From the NCBI GenBank assembly GCA_003049485.1, contig PYST01000524.1, positions 1 through 19,220 of the forward strand: a stretch of 19,220 nt of DNA. The letters run 5' to 3'. Below, piece by piece: positions 8,572-16,376 of the stretch. The notes under the pieces were generated by a model. That model was not told where the DNA came from. It worked only from the letters and a program-made list of their open reading frames with translations, and searched no databases. The translations under genes and the position numbers were made by a program. The stretch's first letter is position 1. Every line of letters begins with the position of its first letter. Source of the DNA: Ophioceras dolichostomum (Eukaryota > Ascomycota > Sordariomycetes > Magnaporthales > Ophioceraceae).

Positions 8572-9530
8572 ATGTATCTTCCGAAGGCATCGCTGGCCTT
8601 ACTGGCCCTCTCGGACCTAGCGGCGTGCTACTCGATTGCCAGTCTAGGTGCCAACTTCGCCGTCGGCGAGTACACAGTATGGGCGCCGCCCCACAGAGAG
8701 CATCTATCACGTTGTTTACTTGCCTACCTACCTTCTTAGGCGCCTATCTAATGATTAACTCGTGTCTACAGGGCAGTCTTGTCGGCCGAGCCACATCCGC
8801 GGTGGCTACGCGTGCCGGCTCCAAAACTAGACGCCAGTTGACCTTCACACCTGACGGAGGAATCCAGGCTGGCGGTGCAGGGGGCATCACTCTCGGGGGC
8901 AACGGAGCCAATCAGCAACCGGGGGCCGCCGCCAGCGGCAACGGGGCTGGCAACGGCGTTCTCACCGTCGGCGGCATAACCCTAGGAGGCAAAAAGAATG
9001 GGACGGCCGCGGGCAATGCCCCCGCCGCCGAGCCACAGCGACCCGGCACGGTGGCGCCGGCCGAGGGTCAACGACCCGGCGCCGAGGTGCTCGCGCAAGT
9101 CCAAGCGCCCGGCGCCGTCGCACCCGTCGAGGGACAACGACCTGGCGCTGAGGCGCCCGCCCAAGGCCAAGCACCCGGTGCTGTCGCACCCGCTGAGGGG
9201 GCACAAGCCGGGAATGGTGGTGAGATTACCGCAGTCACCGAGTCTGAGCAGTTCAAGGACAACGCCGGCATCACCGTCGACCCGACACGAGGAGTGACCA
9301 ATCTTGGAGGAAATCTCGGCATCACCAAGGGCTCCGACGGCAGCCAGTCGGTGGGTGGCAAGAGTGGAATCAATATTGGTGCCAGCCCGGCTAAGGTCGC
9401 CGCGGCAGCTGCCGACAATGAGGATGGCGAGGGTGAAGCCGAAGGTCGAGATGGCGGCGATCAACCAACCATAGGAGAGAATGGTGAAGGAGGCACGGGG
9501 GCAGACGAGGGAGAGGATGAAGAGGCTTAG
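8572..9530 (+). CDS. Putative secreted low-complexity repeat protein (287 aa, one intron)
   Basis: Exon 1 (8572-8676) encodes 35 aa and exon 2 (8772-9530) 252 aa; the 95-nt intron (GTATGG...CTACAG) is phase 0. The N terminus (MYLPKASLALLALSDLAACYSIA) looks like a signal peptide. A dibasic KTRR at residues 53-56 is a plausible Kex2 site releasing a mature chain from Gln57. The rest is Gly/Ala/Pro-rich: two GGITLGG motifs, then 22-residue repeats (APGAVAPVEGQRPGAEAPAQ-type), then NLGG/GITKG/GINIG motifs, and an acidic C-terminal tail (about the last 40 residues, rich in Glu, Asp and Gly). There are almost no cysteines apart from one in the signal peptide. I do not recognise a family; a cell-wall or extracellular structural role is possible but not shown. 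Splice sites rest on frame fusion and are good but unproven. Confidence 0.72.
9039..9200 (+). repeat. 66-bp coding tandem repeat, about 2.5 units
   Basis: Units at 9039-9104, 9105-9170 and a partial one at 9171-9200 encode the 22-residue pattern xPGxVAPxEGQRPGAExxAQ. Being in frame and Pro/Ala-rich, it is likely to vary in copy number between strains. It sits in the middle of the secreted protein's mature chain. Confidence 0.8.
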
Positions 9531-10450
9531 GCATGTATGGCTTTCGCGCATCGGGAAGTAGTGGGTTCTAGTGGCAAGATCCTGGTATTATGGAACTGAT
9601 GCCGACCTTCCACGACCTTTTTTGGTTCCCATCTGTTCCGCTTTTAGCTCGCAAGCGTGAAGGTCTCGCCCGATCTTCCCACACAACACCACAGTCTCCA
9701 GTTATCCACAGCTGAACGAAAACAGCGTCCTCCATCTGCAGCCAGTGTGCCTCGCTGATCTTCATTGACCATCGCACCTTTCATGGACCGTGCCGGTATG
9801 CCAACCCGAGATGCTCTGGCTGGGGGGGTTTGAGGGCACGTGGCGCATGAGATATTGGACGAAAACGCCTAAAAGGCGAGGCACACTCTCTGTTCTGCCA
9901 CCCTCTTCTCATTCTTATCGAGGTCGGTTGCAACGTGCGTAGTTAGTCCCACCTTTGCCAATTGCTGTTGCCGGAGGCATATCCTTCCGCTCTCGCGAGG
10001 AGTCAGTACCCGCATTACGACGCCACACGAACGCCACAGTCACACTCGATGACCGGGTATATATTGCTCACCCCCTACCATTGGCTCCGCGCACTTTTGT
10101 GCAACGCCATATGCGGACGTGTTCCGTCTGCTCGCCTCGCGACGGGATGTATGTGCCTTGCTAGCAACCGTGCGAGGAATTGGTTCCGGGATCGCCAGCC
10201 CGTGGTCTCGGTCACGATGGCTCTTGCTCAATAGACGAGAATGAGGGTCGAGTACTTCATTATATTATTGTGAGTGAATGGTCCTGGCAGGCACTCGGTT
10301 CTCCTCAGTCCTTCGCTTCTCGTCTCATCTCATCCCACGGTCCCTCTGCAGAAAGTTGGTACGTGTCGCCTCGCCAGCGAGCTGCTCGATCGTGGCCCCC
10401 CGAAACTCTTACCTGTACCCCACAAGGACCCCCAGGCAACCACTCCTAGC
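9531..10450 (+). other. Intergenic region upstream of the 12-cysteine protein gene
   Basis: The 920 bp between two genes on the same strand should contain the terminator of the upstream gene and the promoter of the next. TATA-like AT stretches occur at about 10060 (TATATATTG) and 10259-10268 (TTATATTATTG); the second is about 185 bp before the ATG and is the better candidate for a core promoter. No RNA gene or open frame with recognisable content was seen. Confidence 0.45.
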
Positions 10451-10941
10451 ATGTGGCCCCAGAGCTCGCTCATCGCCCTCCTTCTCGTCGGGCCGTCACT
10501 GGCCTCCATTGGGGATCTGTGTACCGGCAACGGTGTAAGTCTCCCTTAAGCTCCCTCCCTGGGCTTTGTGATGAGTCTCGATTCGCTCATTCGACGAGGC
10601 CAAATCTCATACTTTTATCTTCGCTGGTCAGAACACGGGCACTTGCCAGGACAACGGCTGGTGCGATTCCCACGGCGGCACTCACAATGTGGTGAACGCT
10701 TGTCCCAGCGACGGCAACAACATCATGTGCTGCTTCTTCCCCCATTGCTCGGGCAGCCAAGGCTCTGGATATTGCACCATCACCAGCGACCCTTTCTGTC
10801 GCCGCACCGGTGGCCAGTTTGTTTCGTGAGTGGCCTTCCCCTGTCGAGAGCAGGAATGACTGAAAGCTGACATGAGGGGGCGTGGATGTCAGTGGCCTCT
10901 GTCCCGGGCCAAACAACTATCGCTGCTGCATCGGCACCTAG
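10451..10941 (+). CDS. Small secreted protein with two tandem six-cysteine modules (108 aa, two introns)
   Basis: Exons are 10451-10534, 10632-10825 and 10893-10941. Intron 1 (97 nt, GTAAGT...CAG) is phase 0; intron 2 (67 nt, GTGAGT...CAG, branch-like CTGAC near 10867) is phase 2. The product has a signal peptide (about residues 1-19) and a mature chain with 12 cysteines: C24, C33, C39, C52, C61, C62 and C67, C76, C84, C96, C104, C105. Each half follows C-x8-C-x5/7-C-x11/12-C-x7/8-CC, with a GG pair after the third Cys and CP at the fourth. The second half ends with GLCPGPNNYRCC. From memory, similar CPGP...CC modules occur beside cell-wall-active enzymes in fungi; here no enzyme domain is attached. 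Size, secretion and Cys content fit an effector-like or wall-binding protein. No function is demonstrated. Confidence 0.85.
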
Positions 10942-11550
10942 GTGGCCATCAACAAGAGCGTCAGGCGATAGCGGCTCCGTGATCGGGCTCGTTCTCTTAT
11001 GGATGAGTTGGTCGAATGAACGCAGATCGGGGCCTGATATCTAGCCAGTTTGTTGCACTAGCTGGTAGTAGTATGTTCGGTATTGTGATCTTGCTGTGGT
11101 GCTTCTTCGACGAAATTGAAATTTGACTAGTTTGAAGCTGGGTTGTATAAGCTGAATATATCTCGAGCGACTATATGAAAACCGTCCCAACTGCCAGCAG
11201 CTCAGATGAAGCGATGAGCCGTCACTCCGTTGCTCACTTCTAGCCATCGTGCAGTGAATTCTCGCCCGCAAATCCACCGCCTCAGGTTTCAAATCACCCC
11301 TGTCGTCTTCACCACGCAACTTGGCTTGCGAAAAGACTTGACAGGAAGTTCTGGCGTACGCATCTACATCGAGGAGTAGTCCTGTGTCCTCTGTATATAT
11401 TAGATCTTTCACAGTAGAGTAGCGCCGTGTCCCCTCACCTACTGTTATTGTAATTATACCAACTCGTCTCCCGAAGTCCACCAAGGCAAGCCCTCTTAGA
11501 TAGGCCTCATACGGTGACCCGGATGTTCGAGCGTATTCCACCCACCCACG
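10942..11550. other. Convergent intergenic region, no gene recognised
   Basis: This 609-bp region between the 12-cysteine gene (+) and the dehydrogenase (-) is somewhat AT-richer than the surroundings (about 11040-11180). A 166-codon minus-strand frame (11041-11541) opens with GTG, not ATG, and has no recognisable domain, so it is not called. Both 3' untranslated regions are expected here. Confidence 0.5.
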
Positions 11551-12599
11551 TTAGTACGTAGCACTCGCCACTGCTATGCGGCCGCCATCGACGAGGAAGA
11601 TGGCGCCGTTGCAGTAGGATCCGGCACGGCTCGCCATGTACAAGATCGTGCCTCCCATCTCCACATCCCCGCCAAACCTCTTCGCAGGGATGAACCGGTC
11701 GAATTCAGGGGTCTCCTCCTCCGGATTGCGACTCGAGATGAGCCCGGATGCCAGCGCGGATGGGAAAACTAGCCATACATTGGCGTGTGTGTGGGTGTGC
11801 AAGTTTTTTGTAAGCGACCGTGAGTGGGCTGAGGCAAAGGCAGGGCGGGGAAAGGGAAGGTAATAATGGACAAGTGATGCTTACGTCCCGGGGCAAGCCC
11901 ATTGACTCGAATTCCGTAACTGCCAAGCATGGTGCTCGCTGATTTAGTCAGCTGTATGAGAGCAGCCTTGCTGCCGCCGTAAGGGGGCGGTGAATAAATG
12001 GACCGCAGGTAGCCGGCGATGCTGGCGTTGAAGATGACCTGGCTCTGGATGGAAGGCGTCGTGCCACCGCTCCCAGGGAGAGGGGCGCCGAAGCCTCCGT
12101 TCTTGACAGCGTTCTTGTTGCCCGCGTCCAGCAGCTCGAGGAAGCCAAGCATGGTGAAGTAGGCGCCCGTGACGTTTACATGGAATGTCTGCGTCATGGC
12201 ATCCATGTCGACCCCCTCGAAGAGCGTCTTGCGCACCTCGGCGATGCTCTTGCTCGGGTCGTATCGGTCCCACGGCCCGGTGACACCCGAGTTGGCCACC
12301 ACAAGGTTGACGTAGCCGACGTCGGCCTGGACCTGGTCGACGGCGGCTTGAATAGACGACTTGGACGTGACGTCGCACTGAATGGGTACGATCCGGTTGT
12401 CGCCCGCCCTGGCCTCCTCGAGCTTGCCCATGCGCCGGCCGAGGATGTACACCTTCTTAGCCCCATTCTCGACTAGTGCCCGCGTCATCATGAGGCCGAT
12501 GCCGGTGCCGCCTCCTGTGATGACGGCCACGATCCCGTCCACTCTGAAGAGCTGAGCCGCCGCCGTTGCGGCGGACGATGCAGATGACTGATCACCCAT
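11551..12599 (-). CDS. Classical short-chain dehydrogenase/reductase, probably NADP(H)-dependent (310 aa, one intron)
   Basis: Exon 1 is 12599-11885 and exon 2 is 11768-11551; the 116-nt intron (GTAAGC...CTAG, CTCAC branch-like site near 11829) splits the codon that completes the conserved NGLAPGLFPS stretch. The protein is a single-domain Rossmann oxidoreductase. Visible motifs are the cofactor loop TGGGTGIG (residues 28-35), the ANSG motif (102-105, NNAG equivalent), N142, the catalytic S193 and Y207-x3-K211 (YGGSK), and a C-terminal GAIFLVDGGR typical of 3-oxoacyl-reductase-like members. R55 and R56 after the second β-strand suggest NADP(H) preference. The substrate cannot be read from sequence. 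Length is slightly above the usual 250-280 aa because of an Ala/Ser-rich N terminus and an insertion near 160-185. It has no partner gene next to it. Confidence 0.92.
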
Positions 12600-12816
12600 G
12601 ACTGTAGTGACCCCTTCGGCCGACGGTTCTTGGTTGCCTGCGGGCCACTCCGAGATCTGCCGGACCTACGTCGGGGCGAGCGAAGACTACAATTAAGTAG
12701 AATGGGAGATGAGGGAATGCCGGGATACCGTTCACACGACTGGGCGACCAGAAAGAGGGTGAGATCAGTAAATTGGCTCCCTACATACCTGCTAGGTAGG
12801 CTTGGAGGGTAGGCGG

Positions 12817-12824
12817 GTATATAC
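12817..12824 (-). promoter_or_regulatory. Possible TATA box of the dehydrogenase gene
   Basis: GTATATAC lies about 220 bp upstream of the ATG at 12599 on the minus strand. The octamer is palindromic, so orientation is given only by the neighbouring gene. No transcription start is known, and fungal promoters often lack a functional TATA box. Confidence 0.25.
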
Positions 12825-13639
12825 CTGAATACTAGGTGCCACCGTGTGTCGTTGTACCTGGCTGGCGCTTGAGGTGGGGAACTCCGAGTTGACTCCGAGG
12901 ATACCTCTATGCACCACGGGCCGGTCCGTGCTGTGCAAGAAACCCCTCCGCTCAGCAGGAGAAGTTTCTCGGGGCTGGCGATACCGAGCTGGATAGCGTC
13001 CGGGCGATGCCTCCGGTTTGCTGTGAGTGTCATCACGGGTGGAGACGTGGTAACTGCTGGAAGGCGAGCAGGTAGGGCTGCCCTTCCTCGGTCCCAATCC
13101 ACCAACGTGCCTGGCCTTTAAAGTAAAGTAGGTGTAGGCACCTAGGTACGTGGGCAGTGTGCCCAGTGCATTTTGGGTTATTCGTGCCTAGCTCGACGTC
13201 TCGTCTGCAGGCAAGCGTTATGGGATGGATGCTGAGGGGAGCCATGGTCAGTCGGAGATAAGGCAGGGCGGTTGCTCTCGCAAGCAAGCCTGATCAGGAC
13301 CTGGGACTGCTGGCTGCCCGAACACCGAGAGTCAATGACACTGCTGATGAGGCAGTTTGGAATACATATGAAAGCAGTTCGGCCGATGAGTGCTTCCGTA
13401 GTGCTTCCGTGGTGCGCCGGCGGCAGTCGATCGACAGCTAGCCGGAACTCCGGTACAGAACTCTACTGCGCTTAGATTTGTCAGATTTTCGACCTTGCTC
13501 AACATGGGCAAGCAACGGCAACCCTTTTTTTGGACCTACAGGTGAAAGAGAGAATGACGCACGTCGCGGTGTTCCTGTGCTGATTGATGAACTTCATGGG
13601 AGTTCAGCAAGCAGTTCATACCAGTCTTTGTTGACCGTC

Positions 13640-13762
13640 GGCATGCTCTGGTGCATTTTGTGTAACCACACTCCCGCACCAAACCCCACCTCAGCGTCGA
13701 ATAAGGTGTCGAATCAGTCAGTGGCCGTGGGCATGCTCTGGCGCATTTTGTGTAACCACACT
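13640..13762. repeat. Two 33-bp direct repeats 90 bp apart
   Basis: 13640-13672 and 13730-13762 match at 32 of 33 bases (GGCATGCTCTGG, then T or C, then GCATTTTGTGTAACCACACT). The 57-bp spacer is not itself repeated. On the minus strand both copies would encode CGYTKC(T/A)RAC in the same frame, but that frame lacks an ATG. The origin is unknown: a local duplication or a remnant of a repeat element. Confidence 0.75.
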
Positions 13763-14351
13763 TGCCGGGGCAGAGAGAAGTCGAAAGTGATGCTCTCGCC
13801 AGCGGCCCCATCATAAAAAGCGTGCTGCCGGTCTGGCTGGTCGGATTGGCTCGACCAGTTACCTTGATCGTCGGCTCCGGCGGTAAAAATCTGATCACTT
13901 CTTGTTCCGCATTTGCACCGCACTGATCACTGCTTCCGCGGTCGTCAATCTCGACTGTGGGGTCATCATCAGCGCCGAACCGTTGGGTTCCCACAGTCTA
14001 TAGAATCCCAGACCCTCTGGCGGGTGCCATTTTCCAATTCGCGGCCGAGAGCGTTGCCGCAATTGAGGTTCCTGGAGAAAGGAAGGCTCATCAGGTCGGG
14101 GGCCAATTGGTGGGGCAATTCGGGTTTCTCACTGAACCACATTACGTAATTGATAGAGGTCGGCGAGATCCTCTGTTTTTCTCAGTGCTACCCTGCTAAG
14201 CTCTGGCCGCCCTGCCCCTGGCTCTCCAACAACAACGACCTCTTCCCTCTCATAACTCCTCATCAGATGAGGATAGGTCGCAGCTCCAGTGGGGATAATT
14301 CAACTACTGCACCGCGTCTTCAGTTTTGTGGGTCCCCGAGATGGCCCGCCG

Positions 14352-14543
14352 ATGGCGTTGATCATGTCTGACACGAGAGGTTACGGGCAGCTTGATAGGG
14401 TAGTTCTGTACGACAAAACCTGGGTTGCTCTTCGCGCTGTATCTACTGGGTATGATATACTGGGTATGGACCCCGCCCGAATCAATGCCATGGAGATGGT
14501 ATCGCGAGAGGCGAGACGCACCGCGAATGGTTATTTAGTTTGA
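14352..14543 (+). pseudogene. Possible gene remnant or small ORF (63 aa)
   Basis: An ATG-initiated frame encodes a peptide of balanced composition (YGQLDRVVLYDKTWVALRAV, then GYDILGMDPARINAMEMVSREARRTANGYLV) that reads more like real protein than the surrounding frames. I do not recognise a family. No credible upstream exon was found, and there is no signal peptide. It could be the last exon of a decayed gene, a small protein, or chance. An 11-bp duplication (TACTGGGTATG, 14445-14468) lies inside it. Confidence 0.2.
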
Positions 14544-15086
14544 CGTCTTGGCAGAGATGGACAGTCTTGAGAGTGTGTTATACATTTGTTATGGCGGAAC
14601 TAGCGAGTTCCCCTGCGCCTTCTTCCCCACTAGCTGCTTGGCCCGTCACGCAATTTCGCTTGCGGCCTCATCCAGCGAAGGGAAGACGTCCTGCGCTAAC
14701 AGGTGAGCATGGCATGAATATATGCGCGAATTGGGCCACAGCTTCTGAGTGAACGACAGTAGACGCGACAATCCGTACTAGTTGCCCAGCTGTTTCCAGC
14801 TTCCCTCTGCGGCGTGAGCGTCTTGGCTTGCCTCTTGCCGTGTAGGCGTGTTGGGTGGCTTGGAGGCTTCTACTACTCCTTCCCCCATTGCTCCCCCTAT
14901 TTCCGACTTTGGAGGGCGGTTTTTGCTGCGCATATGGATTTCTACCTCAGCTTGGCTAGCTGCCCATTTTTTCCTCTCCCTTTTTTTTTGTCACACGCAC
15001 ATACGGCCTCCCGCTCTCTCTTCCTTCCTCCTTCCTGGAAATGTTATCCTGCTGCCTGTTCGCCGGAAACATTCTGACATAGCCTC

Positions 15087-16292
15087 ATGATGGCTCGCCT
15101 GGCTTCTTCTGTCTCTCCCTCTACCCCAAGCGCTATATTCATCAGCCTCGTACTGTTGGTGGCACAGAGCTCGGTGGCGAACTCGGAGTTGGGCTGCGGG
15201 TTCACAGGCGGCTGGGCTCTCCGAAACGCGGGTTCGTGTCCTATAACGGCGCCTGTGCAGTGCGGAGTAGGATTGCAGCCGCGATGCTGTCCGTTCGGCC
15301 TGACGTGCGCGGGCAAGGACGACTACGTCGGGAACTACTGCTGTGCTCCGGGCGAAGACTGTCGGCAGGCTTCGGTCACCTTTCCAAAGGTATGATGAAC
15401 GGCTCCGGTCTCGTCTCCGGTCTCGTCTCCTCTGCGCGCCCCTCCGTCACTTCGGTACCTTCCTTCTCGTGCTCGTCTCGAAGAGGATCTTGCGGGACAT
15501 GACCTGGCTGACCGTAAATGGCCCCCCCTTGACCAGTGTCCTGACCCTGATTGGCGCCTCTGGGGAGTAGGCGGCAGGCTTGACAATGGCGGGTGGTGTT
15601 GCTTGCCATCCGCCAATGGCACATTCGTCCGGAGTGATAGCGGCGCCATCAGCGTCGCTTGCGCGGATGTCGGCAGCACCACACTCGCAAACAACCAGGA
15701 GTGGGCCGCCCAGATCGCCGTATCGTCGTCCTGCTCGTCGTCGTCGACCTCCTCGTCGACCTCCTCGACTGCTCCGACTTCGACAACTCCAATTGCGACT
15801 CAAAACGTGGTCACGTCACAGCCGTCATCGCCATCGTCCTCAGCCACCGGTGAACCCGGCATGGCTCTGCCCAGCACCAACGCCACCGTCCACAAAAATG
15901 ACGGGGCGACATTATCCACCGGTGCAATTGCTGGTATTGTGGTCGGAATCGTGGCAGGGCTGGGGCTAATAGTCGCGGCCATTGTACTCGTCCTCGTCAG
16001 GAAGAGAAGGAACGGAAGCCAGCAGCTGATGACGCCAGAACTGCCGGTTGCGACGGTCACGGATAGCCACGGGAAGCACCAGGAGAGTCAGGAACCGCAG
16101 GCACCCTGGCGGCCTACGCACCTGGATCAGAAGTGGACGCCGGCGGCGTACAGCACGTATACAATGTCCCCGGGAGTTCAAAGCGACCATGGGAGTGCGA
16201 TGCCGACTGCCGAGAGCTTCGAGCTAGAGGACCCGAGCACGTTCGGCGCGGTTGAGCTTGAGGTCCGGAGGCCAAACCCCGGGCCGCGATAG
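15087..16292 (+). CDS. Type I membrane protein with cysteine-rich ectodomain (352 aa, one intron)
   Basis: Exon 1 (15087-15389, 101 aa) and exon 2 (15537-16292, 251 aa) are joined across a 147-nt phase-0 intron (GTATGA...GACCAG, CTGAC branch site near 15508). The signal peptide spans about residues 1-33. The ectodomain has cysteines at 37, 51, 59, 67, 68, 74, 85, 86, 92, 102, 122, 123 and 143 with three CC pairs, then a Ser/Thr-rich stalk (about 163-205), N-glycosylation sequons at N128 and N216, a membrane span at about 230-255 (GAIAGIVVGIVAGLGLIVAA) and a KRR stop-transfer followed by a ~95-residue cytoplasmic tail. This layout recurs in uncharacterised fungal surface proteins and resembles wall-sensor architecture (Cys-rich head, Ser/Thr stalk, one span), but the head is not a clear WSC domain. 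ATG 15087 or the adjacent ATG 15090 may start translation. It converges with the NACHT pseudogene, with 84 bp between stops. Confidence 0.87.
15723..15775 (+). repeat. TCG/TCC microsatellite encoding the Ser-rich stalk
   Basis: Runs of TCG, TCC and ACC triplets encode a poly-Ser stretch with interspersed Thr just outside the cysteine-rich head of the membrane protein. It is in frame and part of the predicted O-mannosylated stalk. Length polymorphism is likely. Confidence 0.6.
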
Positions 16293-16376
16293 GAGGGTGT
16301 TGTAGATAGCGCGCCCAGCCATTTTAACCCCTCCCGGAAACAGAGGCAACAACAGAGCAGGCCAGTTTCGTTCAGT

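Larger units (their letters stand above)
12600..15086. other. 2.5-kb region without a convincing gene
   Basis: The left part (12600 to about 13150) is presumably the dehydrogenase promoter and leader and contains CCTAGGTA-like words (12783-12802, 13139-13150). The middle (13500-14550) has many short frames on both strands, none with an acceptable start, splice sites and recognisable domain; it may be a decayed gene or transposon. The right end (14860-15030) is strongly pyrimidine-rich with a poly-T run, typical of a fungal promoter in front of the membrane-protein gene at 15087. Confidence 0.5.

Noticed and set aside
11041..11541. A 166-codon minus-strand frame downstream of the dehydrogenase
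   Set aside because: It starts with GTG rather than ATG, has no recognised domain and lies where the 3' untranslated region of the dehydrogenase is expected. Transcript data could change this.
13640..13762. CRISPR-like array
   Set aside because: Only two repeats, no regular spacer series, and the genome is eukaryotic.
13536..13994. A 152-codon minus-strand frame with repeated CGYTKC motifs
   Set aside because: No ATG opens it (GTG only), and the first internal Met comes after much of the frame. The repeated motif follows from the DNA direct repeat, so I record the repeat instead.
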